DNA of 64,000 nt from an uncultured Paracoccus sp. (lineage in GTDB: Bacteria; Pseudomonadota; Alphaproteobacteria; Rhodobacterales; Rhodobacteraceae): assembly GCF_947487305.1 (NCBI RefSeq), contig NZ_CANKWH010000008.1, positions 154,033 to 218,032 on the forward strand, given 5' to 3'. Below, in pieces: positions 1-9,235 of this stretch. A program made the translations under genes and the position numbers. The first letter of the stretch is position 1; every line of letters starts with the position of its first letter. Under the pieces are notes generated by a model. It was not told the origin of the DNA, searched no databases, and worked only from the letters and a program-made list of their open reading frames with translations.

Positions 1-531
1 GAGGTCGAAGCCGGCGAGGATGCCGAGGTGATCGGCGCCGGGACAAGCCCGGCCGATTTCTGGGCGGCCTATCTGCTAATTGGCGACGACGTCGAGATGC
101 AGCGTGAAGCCGAGGACGTCGCTCACCCGGTTGATCACTGGGACGATGCCGCGACGGCTGCAGCCGGCTGGACCGGAATGGCCATCCCGTCCTGCCTCAG
201 CGAGGATCCGTTCGCTGAAGGTCTCGGCGATCCTGCCGAGGTTGAGGCTGAGGCCGAGGGCGAGGCGGCGCAGCCTGCCGATGGCAGTCACACCCACCTC
301 GCTACGTCGCCCAACGAGGTCGAGACCGCTCGTGCAACCGGTCCGGATAGCATTCGCGGCTCTGATCCTTCCGCGCTTCCCGCCGATGACGACCAGCTGC
401 GCGACCTGATCCGCGAGATGATCCAGGAAGAGCTGCATGGCGAACTCGGCCAGCGGTTCTCGCGCAACCTGCGCGCGGTGATCCGCCGCGAAGTGGCCGC
501 CGCGATCGATGAGCATCTGGAGCGGTTCTGA
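1..531 (+). CDS. Hypothetical protein, 3' part only
   Basis: The frame is open from the first base to the stop at 529-531, so the gene begins upstream; a GTG at 28 is in frame but need not be the start. The visible part is acidic and Glu/Ala-rich, then ends in a charged helical tail of about 48 residues containing LRDLIREMIQEEL and a basic stretch (NLRAVIRREV). From memory, tails of this kind occur at the end of some conserved Rhodobacterales proteins of unknown role. No catalytic motif or membrane segment is seen. The function is unknown. Confidence 0.6.
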   Translation, partial: EVEAGEDAEVIGAGTSPADFWAAYLLIGDDVEMQREAEDVAHPVDHWDDAATAAAGWTGMAIPSCLSEDPFAEGLGDPAEVEAEAEGEAAQPADGSHTHLATSPNEVETARATGPDSIRGSDPSALPADDDQLRDLIREMIQEELHGELGQRFSRNLRAVIRREVAAAIDEHLERF

Positions 532-554
532 GGTTCAGTGTCGTTGAAATTTCG

Positions 555-582
555 AACGGCCGCCCGGTCATGGGCGGCCGTT
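555..582. terminator. Bidirectional hairpin terminator
   Basis: A perfect 11-bp stem (555-565 with 572-582) has a 6-base loop. It lies between the end of the first gene and the convergent nlpD-like gene, and both strands show short A/T ends. It probably ends transcription from both sides. Confidence 0.6.
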
Positions 583-625
583 CCGCATTCGCGGGCAATG
601 CCTCAGGCACGGAGCACCCCCGAAA

Positions 626-1789
626 TCAGCGCAGGAAGTCCTCGGGATCGACGCTGTCGAAGCCGCGCCGGACCTCGAAATGCAGGATCCCCGAGCTGTT
701 CGAGGTGCCAAGCGATTGCCCGGCACTGACCTTGGCGCCCTTGGACACGGCCAGATTGTCGAGCCCCGCATAGACCGTCATCAGGTTGCCGTCATGGCGG
801 ACGACCACGATGGGCACGCCATCGGTGTCGCGGGTGATCGCTGCGACCGCGCCGCCACCGGCCGCCTTGACCGAGGTGCCGACCGGGGCCGAGATGTCGA
901 TCCCCTCATTGCGGCCTTTCTGATAGGTCCGTACGATCGATCCCGAGACCGGCATCTGGAACTTTCCGCCGCCCGAGCTTGCCGTCCGCGTCGCGCCCAG
1001 ATCCGGTGCGGCGGGCTTCTCGACTGGCTTCGAGGCGGGTTCGGTCTTCTCGGTCGGCAAAGGTTCTGCCGACGAGGGCGGGCGCGGGGTCGGGCTGCCC
1101 TCGCCCGGCACCGTGACGGCTGCCTGCTTCGTCGCGGGGCTCTGGCCAGCCACCGGGATCAACAGGCGCTGACCAACGCGCAGGGTCATGTTCTCGGGCA
1201 GGCCGTTCCACTTGGCCAGATCGGCCACCGAGACATCGTATTTCCGGGCAATCGACCAGGCCGTCTCGCCCGAGGCCACCTGGTGCTGCTTCGGCTGCGG
1301 CCCGGCGGCGGGTGCTGCAGGTTTCGCAGCGGTCGCCTCGGCAGCCGGTGTCTCCGGCTTGGCCGTGCCCTGGCCGGCAAAGGGATCGCTGACCTGTCCG
1401 GTATTGCTGAAGATGCCGCGCCCCGCCACCGGCGTGCCGGGTGCCACCTTGCGGGGCAGGGCGACAATTGCCCCGGCGGTCAGCGGCGCCGTGGCGTCGA
1501 TGGCATTGTGCCGCGCCAGCTCGCCCGCGTTCAGCCCCAGCCGCGCCGCGATGGTCGTGACGGTGTCGCCCTGCCGCGCCACCGCGACCTGGTAATCCGG
1601 ATAGCTGATCAGCCCGCGCGAATCCGGCTGCGGGCGCGGCTGCGCCACCGAGGCCGCCTGCGCCGTGTCCAGCGAGCCGCGCATCAACCCGCGAAGGTCG
1701 GGATCAAAGCTGCCGTTCTGCCCGCAGGAGGCCAGGAACAGCGCGGCCGCTGCGGCGCATGTGGGTCGAATAAATCTGCTCGTTGTCAT
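626..1789 (-). CDS. nlpD: LysM/M23 lipoprotein, NlpD-like murein hydrolase activator
   Basis: The protein (387 aa) has a lipoprotein signal with a lipobox ending in Cys22 (LASC). Two LysM domains follow (about 63-112 and 169-212), then a Pro/Ala linker and an M23/LytM domain (about 279-387). The M23 zinc site is degenerate: the usual HxH is ILHFE and the first ligand region is NEGID. As in E. coli NlpD, this suggests an activator of amidases at division rather than an active peptidase. It is last in surE-pcm-nlpD, 42 bases after pcm. It may instead be a DipM-type protein. Confidence 0.85.
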   Translation of the reverse strand: MTTSRFIRPTCAAAAALFLASCGQNGSFDPDLRGLMRGSLDTAQAASVAQPRPQPDSRGLISYPDYQVAVARQGDTVTTIAARLGLNAGELARHNAIDATAPLTAGAIVALPRKVAPGTPVAGRGIFSNTGQVSDPFAGQGTAKPETPAAEATAAKPAAPAAGPQPKQHQVASGETAWSIARKYDVSVADLAKWNGLPENMTLRVGQRLLIPVAGQSPATKQAAVTVPGEGSPTPRPPSSAEPLPTEKTEPASKPVEKPAAPDLGATRTASSGGGKFQMPVSGSIVRTYQKGRNEGIDISAPVGTSVKAAGGGAVAAITRDTDGVPIVVVRHDGNLMTVYAGLDNLAVSKGAKVSAGQSLGTSNSSGILHFEVRRGFDSVDPEDFLR

Positions 1790-1831
1790 CTTGCCTGTCT
1801 TCCTGCCTTGAGGCGACCACCGGCACGGGGG

Positions 1832-2485
1832 TCATGTCTGACCCAACCCCTCGACCAATGGCACGAACCGCACCTGCCGCAGCTCGTCATAGGCGAAACC
1901 GCTTTCCGACCGCGTCACGCGGATCAGCGTCTGCACCGCGTCCGACTGCCCGACAGGCACGACCATGATACCGCCGATCTTCAACTGGGCCAAGAGCGGG
2001 CCGGGCGGGTCTTCCGCAGCGGCAGTCACCAGTATGCGATCAAAGGGCGCCTGATCGGGCAATCCGCGCGAGCCGTCGGCCACCTGCGCGGTGATGTTGT
2101 AAAGGCCCAACCTCTGGAACATCGCCTCGGCCTCGATCACCAGCCGGCGGTGACGGTCGACGGTATAGACCCGCCGGCAGAGGCCCGACAGGATCGCCGC
2201 CTGGTAGCCCGAGCCGGTGCCGATCTCCAGCACCGTGTCGCGCGGGCCGGGGTTCAGCGCCTGCGTCATCAGCCCGACGACCGAGGGTTGGCTGATGGTC
2301 TGGCCGCAGGGGATCGGCAGCGGCGTATCCTCGTAGGATCGGTCCGAGAATTGCCCGCGCACGAAATGCCCCCGGTCGATCCGCTCCATCGCGGCCAGCA
2401 CCCGCGGGTCGGTCACGCCGCGCGAGCGCAGCTGGAACAGAAAGCGCATCTGCCGTTCGGCAGGGCTGTCGGGTTCGTCGCTCAT
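1832..2485 (-). CDS. pcm: Protein-L-isoaspartate O-methyltransferase
   Basis: The product (217 aa) repairs isoaspartyl residues in aged proteins using S-adenosylmethionine. The SAM-binding motif I is clear ([13 protein letters not shown]), preceded by the family signature around [11 protein letters not shown]. The frame extends upstream to 2635, but the start is set at the ATG at 2485 because homology begins there ([13 protein letters not shown]) and this ATG overlaps the surE stop by 4 bases (ATGA), implying translational coupling. It lies between surE and the nlpD-like gene, a common arrangement in proteobacteria. Confidence 0.92.
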   Translation of the reverse strand: MSDEPDSPAERQMRFLFQLRSRGVTDPRVLAAMERIDRGHFVRGQFSDRSYEDTPLPIPCGQTISQPSVVGLMTQALNPGPRDTVLEIGTGSGYQAAILSGLCRRVYTVDRHRRLVIEAEAMFQRLGLYNITAQVADGSRGLPDQAPFDRILVTAAAEDPPGPLLAQLKIGGIMVVPVGQSDAVQTLIRVTRSESGFAYDELRQVRFVPLVEGLGQT

Positions 2486-3276
2486 CCCTCGTCCAGGGCT
2501 TGGGCCAGTCCCGCAAGCGAGGCGTGGCAGGTGAGATCGGGTCGCATCGGCGTGACGGTGATGAAGCCGTCGAGGTTGGCGGCAACATCGCTGCCGGGCG
2601 TGGCCTCGGCATCCTGCGCCCCGCCCGAGATCCACAGGTAGCGCCGGCCGTTCGGCGCCACGAAGGGCCGCATCCCGAACCGCTCGCCGCCGCGCCGGCC
2701 CTGCGGTGCGACGCGCAGGCCGCGCGCCTCGGATGCCGCGACCGGCGGGAAGTTCACGTTGTAGAAGAGGCGGAAGTCATCGCCGGCGGTCCAGTCGCCG
2801 TGCTGCAACAACTGACGCACGGTCTTTGCGCCGAGACGCCGGGCGCAGTCGAAAGGGTCATCCAGCCCGGCCGTCCCGCGCCCCAGATATTGCGACAGGG
2901 CGATGGCCGGCAGACCCTGAAGCGCAGCCTCCATGGCGCCGCCGATGGTGCCCGAATACATCGCGTTCTCACCGGCATTGTTGCCGCGGTTGACGCCGGA
3001 CAGCACCAGGTCGGGCGGGGTGTCGACCATCACGTCGAACAGCGCCGCCAGCACGCAGTCGGCCGGGCTGCCCTCGGCGGCAAAGCGGCGCGGGCCAAGC
3101 TGGGCCAGCATGGTCGGGTGGGCATAGCTGATGCAATGGCCGACGCCCGATTGCTCGAAGGCCGGTGCGACCGTCCAGACCTCGCCATCGGGGCCGGCGA
3201 TCTCGGCCGCGATTTCGGCCAGAACCTCAAGCCCCGGCGCGTTGATCCCGTCATCATTGGTGATAAGGATGCGCAT
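2482..3276 (-). CDS. surE: 5'/3'-nucleotidase SurE
   Basis: SurE (264 aa) is a metal-dependent nucleoside monophosphate phosphatase linked to stationary-phase survival. It has the N-terminal metal site (ITNDDG, residues 5-10) and the downstream SGVNRGNN motif, and its length is normal for the family. It is the first gene of surE-pcm-nlpD. The 145-base gap upstream separates it from a divergent exporter gene and must hold both promoters. Confidence 0.94.
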   Translation of the reverse strand: MRILITNDDGINAPGLEVLAEIAAEIAGPDGEVWTVAPAFEQSGVGHCISYAHPTMLAQLGPRRFAAEGSPADCVLAALFDVMVDTPPDLVLSGVNRGNNAGENAMYSGTIGGAMEAALQGLPAIALSQYLGRGTAGLDDPFDCARRLGAKTVRQLLQHGDWTAGDDFRLFYNVNFPPVAASEARGLRVAPQGRRGGERFGMRPFVAPNGRRYLWISGGAQDAEATPGSDVAANLDGFITVTPMRPDLTCHASLAGLAQALDEG

Positions 3277-3421
3277 GCCCGCTCCGCTGATCCCGTCCCT
3301 TTCTGATTAGCCGCGCACGCGTCGCGCTTCAACCCGCGTTGACTGCAGGAGAAAAGCCTATTCCCGATTTGACGGCATCGGGACATATGGGCAGGATAAG
3401 CCGGCAAGTTACGGGCAGCGC

Positions 3422-4339
3422 ATGCAGATCTACCTTCCCATCGCCGAGGTCGTGGTCAATCCCTTCACCCTGGTCGCCCTGGGCGGGATCGTCGGGCTGA
3501 TGAGCGGCCTCTTTGGCGTGGGCGGCGGCTTCCTGATCACGCCGCTCTTGTTCTTCATCGGTATTCCGCCCCCGATCGCGGTGGCGACCGGGGCCAATCA
3601 GGTCGTGGCCTCGTCCGTCAGCGGGGTTCTGGCGCATGTGAAGCGCAAGACTGTCGATTTCCGCATGGGCCTCGTGCTGCTGGTCGGTGGGCTGGTGGGG
3701 TCCTGGCTGGGGGTCATGGTCTTCAACATCCTGCAGCGGCTGGGTCAGGTCGATCTGGCGGTGCAGCTTTGTTATGTCGTGTTCCTTGGCCTGATCGGGC
3801 TGATGATGCTGCAGGAAAGCCTGCGCGCGCTCAGCCGCTCGCGCCAGGCCTCGGCGCCCCGGCGGCGGCTGCACGAGCATATGTGGGTGCATCGCTGGCC
3901 GCTGAAGATGAAGTTCCGCAGTTCGGGCCTCTATATCAGCGTCATCCCGCCCCTGCTGGTCGGGCTGGCCGTCGGTGTGCTGGCGGCGATCATGGGGGTG
4001 GGCGGCGGCTTCATCATGGTGCCGGCGATGATCTATCTGCTGGGGATGCCGACCAAGGTGGTCATCGGCACCTCGCTTTTCCAGATCACCTTCGTCACCG
4101 CCTTCACCACGCTGATGCACGCGGTCAGCTACAACACCGTCGATGTCATGCTGGCGCTGCTGTTGATCCTTGGCGGCGTGGTCGGCGCGCAGATCGGCAC
4201 CACGCTTGGGGCGAAGCTGCGGGCCGAGCAGCTGCGCATTCTGCTGGCGCTTCTGGTGCTGGCGGTCTGCGGCAAGCTGGCGCTGGATCTGTTCCTGACC
4301 CCGGATGACCTCTATTCGATCGCTTCGGGGGCGCGGTGA
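3422..4339 (+). CDS. TauE/SafE-family sulfite or anion exporter
   Basis: This inner-membrane protein (305 aa) has about eight hydrophobic segments. It shows the internal duplication typical of TauE/SafE: the phrase GVGGGF occurs near residue 35 and again near residue 196. The family exports sulfite, sulfoacetate or related organosulfur anions; the substrate here cannot be read. It is coupled to the next gene, whose ATG overlaps this stop as TGATG. Confidence 0.88.
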   Translation: MQIYLPIAEVVVNPFTLVALGGIVGLMSGLFGVGGGFLITPLLFFIGIPPPIAVATGANQVVASSVSGVLAHVKRKTVDFRMGLVLLVGGLVGSWLGVMVFNILQRLGQVDLAVQLCYVVFLGLIGLMMLQESLRALSRSRQASAPRRRLHEHMWVHRWPLKMKFRSSGLYISVIPPLLVGLAVGVLAAIMGVGGGFIMVPAMIYLLGMPTKVVIGTSLFQITFVTAFTTLMHAVSYNTVDVMLALLLILGGVVGAQIGTTLGAKLRAEQLRILLALLVLAVCGKLALDLFLTPDDLYSIASGAR

Positions 4340-5280
4340 TGGTGCGGTGGAAGCCCCTTGGCCTCGGCATCGCGGCGCTGGCGCTTCTGGCGGTGGTCAC
4401 GCTGGCCGCCGCACAGATGGCCGGACCGACGCCCGAGGAGCAGGCGGCCGAGGCCGAGGCGCAAAGCGAAGCGGCCCGTGCCACGCCCGACAGCGAGCCT
4501 GCCGATTTCCCGCTCTATCCCGACCCGGGCCGCCCCCGCGAGGTGGTCCCCGAGAACGAGGCCGAGGCGCCCGAGAAGGTGGTGGCGGGCCTCTCCAGCG
4601 ATGCGGTGTCGATCACCACGAATTTCGACGGCTCGGACATTCTGATCTACGGCGCGGTCAAACGCGAGACGCCGATCCCCAAGGATGCGCCGCTGCAGGT
4701 CATCGTCACCGTCGAGGGGCCGGCGCAGCCGCTGACCGTCTGGCGCAAGGAGCGCAAGCTGGGCATCTGGATCAATGCCGAGCGGGTCAGGATCGGTGCC
4801 GCGCCCGGATTCTATGCCGTGGCGACGACCGGGCCCTTGGACCAGATCCTGCTGCCCGAATGGGATGAGCGCTTCCGCATCTCGATCCCGCTGGCGATGC
4901 GCGCCTTTGCCGGCCCGGTCGAGGTCAGCGACACGGTGCCCTTCACCCAGGCGCTGATCCGCCTGCGCGAGCAGAGTGGGCTTTACCGGCTGGATCAGGG
5001 CAGCGTGACATTGACCGAGGAGACCCTGTTTCGCGCCAATATCCAGCTTCCGGCCAACCTGATCGAGGGCGATTACAAGACCCGCATCTTCCTGCTGCGC
5101 GACGGGCAGGTGGTCGATGTCTACCGCGCGCCCATCGAGGTGCGGAAGGTGGGGCTGGAACGCTGGCTCTACCGCCTCGCCTTCGACTGGCCGTTCATCT
5201 ACGGGCTGATGTCGCTGGCGGTGGCGGTGATCGCCGGCTGGGGCGCCTCGACCGCCTTCCGGCTGCTGCGCCGGGGGTAG
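4339..5280 (+). CDS. TIGR02186-type membrane-anchored protein
   Basis: This protein (313 aa) has an N-terminal hydrophobic signal or anchor (about 8-27), a long soluble, probably periplasmic domain with beta-rich content, and a C-terminal membrane helix (about 287-307) followed by a short basic tail. I recognise it as the TIGR02186 family, found next to TauE/SafE exporters in Rhodobacterales. A GTG three bases upstream is also in frame. It may be a periplasmic partner of the exporter. The biochemical role is unknown. Confidence 0.75.
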   Translation: MVRWKPLGLGIAALALLAVVTLAAAQMAGPTPEEQAAEAEAQSEAARATPDSEPADFPLYPDPGRPREVVPENEAEAPEKVVAGLSSDAVSITTNFDGSDILIYGAVKRETPIPKDAPLQVIVTVEGPAQPLTVWRKERKLGIWINAERVRIGAAPGFYAVATTGPLDQILLPEWDERFRISIPLAMRAFAGPVEVSDTVPFTQALIRLREQSGLYRLDQGSVTLTEETLFRANIQLPANLIEGDYKTRIFLLRDGQVVDVYRAPIEVRKVGLERWLYRLAFDWPFIYGLMSLAVAVIAGWGASTAFRLLRRG

Positions 5281-5293
5281 GTCCGAAATGCGA

Positions 5294-5321
5294 CAGGCCC
5301 CGTGGTGTCCCACGGGGCCTG
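5294..5321. terminator. Bidirectional hairpin terminator
   Basis: A perfect 12-bp stem (5294-5305 with 5310-5321) has a 4-base loop. It lies between two convergent genes. No clear T-run follows on either strand, so efficiency is uncertain. Confidence 0.55.
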
Positions 5322-5375
5322 CACTCCTCCCTCGGACGGGCGTGCCACCTCCCCGTGGCGCGCCCCGAGGTATCT

Positions 5376-6338
5376 CTATTGGTTGCTGGCGATCAGCTCG
5401 GCCTGGCGCACGATGACCTCGGCCTGCTTGATCGAGGCGATATCGACCAGACGGCCCTTGTAGACGGTGGCACCGGCACCGGCCTTCTTGGCGGCGTCCA
5501 TCGCGGCAAGAATCTCGCGCGCCTCGGTCACGGCCTTTTCCGAGGGCGAGAAGATTTCGTTTGACAAGGCAACCTGGCTGGGATGGATGGCCCATTTGCC
5601 GACCATGCCGAGGGTGGCCGAGCGCAGCGCCTGCGCACGGAACCCGTCCTTGTCCGAGAAATCGCCGAAGGGACCATCGACCGGCAGCACGCCATGGGTG
5701 CGGCAGGCGGCGACGATCTTGGCCTGGGCCCAGTGCCAGGGATCGGACCAGTATTGCTGGCCCTGGTGATGCATGTAGTAGTTTTCCTGCGTCCCGCCGA
5801 TGCCGGTGGTGGCCATGCCCATCGAGGCGGCGAAATCGGCGGCGCCAAGACTGATCGCCTGCATCCGCGGCGAGGCGGCGGCGATCTCTTCGACATGGCA
5901 GATGCCGGCAGCGGTCTCGATGATCGCCTCGAAGGCGATGGGTTTCTTGCGGCCCTTGGCCTTCTCGACGGCAGTGACCAGCGCATCTACGGCATAGATG
6001 TCGCTGGCATTGCCGGCCTTGGGGATCATGATCTGGTCCAGCCGGTCCGAGGCGTTTTCCAGCAGGTCCACAACGTCGCGGTACCAGAAGGGCGTATCCA
6101 GCCCGTTGATCCGCACGGACAGCGTCTTGTTGCCCCAGTCCACATCGCCGATCGCCTGGATGATCTGCCGGCGGGCATTGTCCTTGTCGTCGGGGGCGAC
6201 CGAATCCTCGAGATCGAGGTTGATCACGTCGGCGGCGGATTTGGCCATCTTCTCGAACAGCTCGCTGCGGGAGCCGGGGCCGAACAGCTGGCAGCGGTTC
6301 AGACGGGCGGCGGGCAGTGGCTGCGTGCGAAAACTCAT
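5376..6338 (-). CDS. mcl1: L-malyl-CoA/beta-methylmalyl-CoA lyase
   Basis: The product (320 aa) cleaves beta-methylmalyl-CoA to glyoxylate and propionyl-CoA and malyl-CoA to glyoxylate and acetyl-CoA, in the ethylmalonyl-CoA pathway. It belongs to the HpcH/HpaI-citrate lyase beta family. It closely follows Rhodobacter Mcl1 from its first residues (MSFRTQP, RCQLFGPGSR) through VINLDLEDSV, RINGLDTPFW and IGGTQENYYM to the C-terminus. The ATG at 6338 is chosen over 6359 because homology starts there. No other ethylmalonyl-CoA pathway gene is in the window. Confidence 0.93.
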   Translation of the reverse strand: MSFRTQPLPAARLNRCQLFGPGSRSELFEKMAKSAADVINLDLEDSVAPDDKDNARRQIIQAIGDVDWGNKTLSVRINGLDTPFWYRDVVDLLENASDRLDQIMIPKAGNASDIYAVDALVTAVEKAKGRKKPIAFEAIIETAAGICHVEEIAAASPRMQAISLGAADFAASMGMATTGIGGTQENYYMHHQGQQYWSDPWHWAQAKIVAACRTHGVLPVDGPFGDFSDKDGFRAQALRSATLGMVGKWAIHPSQVALSNEIFSPSEKAVTEAREILAAMDAAKKAGAGATVYKGRLVDIASIKQAEVIVRQAELIASNQ

Positions 6339-6440
6339 GGGCCGATCCTGCAAATGCAACTTATCGCGCAGTTGTTATTGGATTGCTGCGCTTGCATCAA
6401 GCCGGTATTGATCAGACTTGCGGATAGCGAAAGTTCCTGG

Positions 6441-7424
6441 ATGGCAGTCACGACCCCGCTCATCATCAACGTTCACCGGCGGCGCTATGCGTTCGGCAGG
6501 GCCTTTACTCTGGGCAAGCTGACCCGCACCCATGTCGACGCGATCGAGGTGACGCTGACCCGGGGCGGGCGCACCGGACGCGGCGAATGCGTGCCGAACC
6601 CGCGATACGGCGAATCGCCCGACAGCGTGGTCAACCAGATCACCCAACTGCCGCTGGATTTCGACCGCAAGAGCCTGCCTGCCCTGCTGCGCCCCGGACC
6701 TGCGCGCAATGCCGTCGATTGCGCGCTGTGGGATCTCGAGGCCAAGCAGAAGGGGGTGCGGGTCTGGCAACTGGCCGGGCTGAACCAGCCGAGGCCGCTG
6801 GAAACCGTCGTCACCCTGTCGATCGACGATCCCGTCAAACTGGCCGAGGATGCGCGCAAGTTCCGCAATCACCGGGTGATGAAATTCCGTGCCGCCTCGG
6901 CCGAGGATATTCGTCTCATCCCGGTCGTCCGGCAGGCAGCACCGCATGTTAAGATCATTCTCGACGCAGGCGAAAGCTGGACGGTGGATGACTATGTCCG
7001 GCTGGCACCGCGCCTCGCGCGCGAGGGGGTGGTGCTGATCGAACAGCCGCTGCCCTCGATCCAGGACCGGGCGCTGGCCGAGATCAAGCACCCGATCCCG
7101 ATCTGCGCCGATGAAAGCTGCCATGACCTCGGCACCCTGCCTCGGTTGCAGGGGCGCTATGACATGATCAACATCAAGCTTGACAAGACCGGCGGGCTGA
7201 CCCATGCTCTCGCGCTGCGCGATGCCGCGCATCAGATCGGGATCAAGACCATGATCGGCAGCATGATCTCGTCCTCGCTGGCGATGGCGCCCGCTGTGCT
7301 CGCGGCGCAGGATTCCACCTATGTCGATCTCGATGGCCCGCTGCTGCTGGCCGAGGATCGCCCGCACGGGCTGACCTATGACGGCAGCTGGGTGCATCCG
7401 CCCAAGGCCGAACTTTGGGGCTGA
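6441..7424 (+). CDS. Dipeptide epimerase (enolase superfamily)
   Basis: The product (327 aa) is predicted to epimerise L-Ala-D/L-Glu, a murein peptide. Metal ligands of the superfamily are visible: D175 (LDAGES), E201 (IEQPLP) and D224 (CADES), with the second catalytic lysine K246 (NIKLDKTGG). The usual KxK motif is K148-F-R150 here, so the normal first-face base is Arg. The frame is open far upstream (from 5583), but that part is a shadow of mcl1; homology starts at the ATG at 6441. It is followed 70 bases on by a D-amino-acid aminotransferase gene. Confidence 0.82.
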   Translation: MAVTTPLIINVHRRRYAFGRAFTLGKLTRTHVDAIEVTLTRGGRTGRGECVPNPRYGESPDSVVNQITQLPLDFDRKSLPALLRPGPARNAVDCALWDLEAKQKGVRVWQLAGLNQPRPLETVVTLSIDDPVKLAEDARKFRNHRVMKFRAASAEDIRLIPVVRQAAPHVKIILDAGESWTVDDYVRLAPRLAREGVVLIEQPLPSIQDRALAEIKHPIPICADESCHDLGTLPRLQGRYDMINIKLDKTGGLTHALALRDAAHQIGIKTMIGSMISSSLAMAPAVLAAQDSTYVDLDGPLLLAEDRPHGLTYDGSWVHPPKAELWG

Positions 7425-7494
7425 GGTCGCGCCCCGGCGCTTGACCTTTGCGCTAGCAGACAACAAGAACCTGCAGAACCCATCGGAGGACGCC

Positions 7495-8355
7495 ATGACC
7501 CGCACCGTCTATGTCAACGGAGACTACCTGCCGGAAGATCAGGCCAAGGTTTCGGTCTTTGACCGCGGCTTCGTCATGGCGGATGGCGTCTATGAAGTGA
7601 CCAGTGTGCTCGGCGGCAAGCTGATCGATTTCGGCGGACATCTGGCGCGGCTGAAACGTTCGCTCGAGGCGCTGCAGATGCGCAATCCTCTGTCGGATGA
7701 CGACTATCTCGCCGCGCATCGGCGGCTGGTGGCCGAGAATGGCGTGACCGATGGCATGGTCTATCTGCAGGTGACGCGCGGCAATCCGGGCGACCGCGAT
7801 TTCGCCTTCCCGCCCGAGGACACGGTGCCGACCGTGGTCATGTTCACGCAGAACAAGCCCGGCCTTGCGGACAATCCGGCGGCCAAGACCGGCTGGAAGG
7901 TCATCACCACCGAGGATCTGCGTTGGGCGCGGCGCGACATCAAGACGGTGCAGCTGCTGTTCCCCAGCCTCGCCAAGATGGAGGCCAAGTCGAAGGGCGC
8001 GGACGACGCCTGGCTGGTCGAAGAGGGCAAAGTGACCGAGGGCACATCGAACAACGCCTATATCGTCAAGGGCGGCACGATCATCACCCGCGAATTGTCC
8101 AGCGACATCCTGCACGGCATCACCCGCGCCGCCGTGCTGCGCTTTGCCCGCGAGGCGCAGATGAAGGTCGAGGAGCGCAGCTTTACCGTGGCCGAGGCAC
8201 AGGATGCGGACGAGGCCTTTATTACCTCGGCCTCGGCCTTCGTCATGCCGGTGGTCTCGATCGACGGCGCGGCCATCGGCGACGGCACGGTCGGCCCGGT
8301 CGCACGCCGCCTGCGCGAGATTTACCTGGAAGAAAGCGTGAAGGCCGGGGTCTGA
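7495..8355 (+). CDS. dat: D-amino-acid aminotransferase (class IV)
   Basis: This PLP enzyme (286 aa) interconverts D-amino acids and 2-oxo acids, such as D-alanine and D-glutamate. Family marks are FDRGF near the N-terminus, the probable Schiff-base lysine in RRDIKT, the EGK-VTEGTSNN segment, and a C-terminal ITSAS motif. The ATG at 7495 is preceded by GGAGGA at good spacing. Beside the dipeptide epimerase gene it suggests use of murein-derived D-glutamate or D-alanine. A branched-chain or 4-amino-4-deoxychorismate member of the fold is less likely. Confidence 0.85.
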   Translation: MTRTVYVNGDYLPEDQAKVSVFDRGFVMADGVYEVTSVLGGKLIDFGGHLARLKRSLEALQMRNPLSDDDYLAAHRRLVAENGVTDGMVYLQVTRGNPGDRDFAFPPEDTVPTVVMFTQNKPGLADNPAAKTGWKVITTEDLRWARRDIKTVQLLFPSLAKMEAKSKGADDAWLVEEGKVTEGTSNNAYIVKGGTIITRELSSDILHGITRAAVLRFAREAQMKVEERSFTVAEAQDADEAFITSASAFVMPVVSIDGAAIGDGTVGPVARRLREIYLEESVKAGV

Positions 8356-8358
8356 TCC

Positions 8359-9171
8359 CTAGCCTACGGCGCGCTCGGCCGCCTTGGCGGCATCCCACAG
8401 CGCATCCATCTCGGCCAGGTCGCTGTCCTCGGGGCGGCGGCCATCGGCGGCCAGCGCCGTCTCGATCGAGCGGAAGCGGCGGGTGAATTTCGCATTCGCT
8501 CCGCGCAGGGCCTGTTCCGGGTCGATCTTCAGATGCCGGGCAAGGTTTGCCATCACGAACATCAGGTCGCCGAATTCCTCGGTCAGCGCCGCATGGTCCA
8601 GCGTGTCGCGCGCCTCGACCAGTTCGGCGGTCTCCTCGTTGATCTTGGCCAGCACATCCCCCGGGCCGGGCCAGTCAAAGCCGACGCGGGCGGCGCGGTT
8701 CTGCAGCTTGATCGCGCGGGTCAGCGCCGGCAGGCCAAGCGCCACGCCGTCGAGCACGCCCTTTTCCGCCTTGCCGGCGCGTTCGACCGCCTTGATCGCC
8801 TCCCAGTCCTTCACCTGCTGCTCGGCCGACTTGTCACGGGATTCGTCGCCATAGACATGCGGATGCCGGGCAACGAGCTTGTCGCTGATCTGGCGGGCGA
8901 CATCGGCGAAGTCGAACATGCCCTTCTCGGCGGCCATCTGCGCATGGAACACCACCTGCAGCAGAAGATCGCCCAGCTCGCCCGGAAACTCGTCCCACGC
9001 CTCGCGGTCGATGGCATCTGCGACTTCATGCGCCTCTTCAATGGTATAGGGGGCGATGCTGGCGAAATCCTGCTCGATGTCCCAGGGACAGCCGCTGGTC
9101 GGGTCGCGAAGATCGGCCATGATGCCGATCAGCCGGTCGATCTGGGCCCGCGCTTCCGCAGTGTCTCGCAT
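8359..9171 (-). CDS. mazG: Nucleoside triphosphate pyrophosphohydrolase MazG
   Basis: MazG (270 aa) hydrolyses NTPs, including aberrant ones, to NMP and pyrophosphate. It has two tandem MazG domains; the first carries CPWDIEQ and EEAHEVADAI, the second EETAELVEA and EEFGDLMFV. The ATG at 9171 is preceded by GGGAG at suitable spacing, so it is preferred over the in-frame ATG at 9198. The gene converges on the aminotransferase gene with only 3 bases between stops. Confidence 0.93.
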   Translation of the reverse strand: MRDTAEARAQIDRLIGIMADLRDPTSGCPWDIEQDFASIAPYTIEEAHEVADAIDREAWDEFPGELGDLLLQVVFHAQMAAEKGMFDFADVARQISDKLVARHPHVYGDESRDKSAEQQVKDWEAIKAVERAGKAEKGVLDGVALGLPALTRAIKLQNRAARVGFDWPGPGDVLAKINEETAELVEARDTLDHAALTEEFGDLMFVMANLARHLKIDPEQALRGANAKFTRRFRSIETALAADGRRPEDSDLAEMDALWDAAKAAERAVG

Positions 9172-9235
9172 TGCATTCTCCCGGCTTTCCTGCGCCAATG
9201 TCCGTCCACTGCCACAGCCCGAAAGCCGAGTCTAC

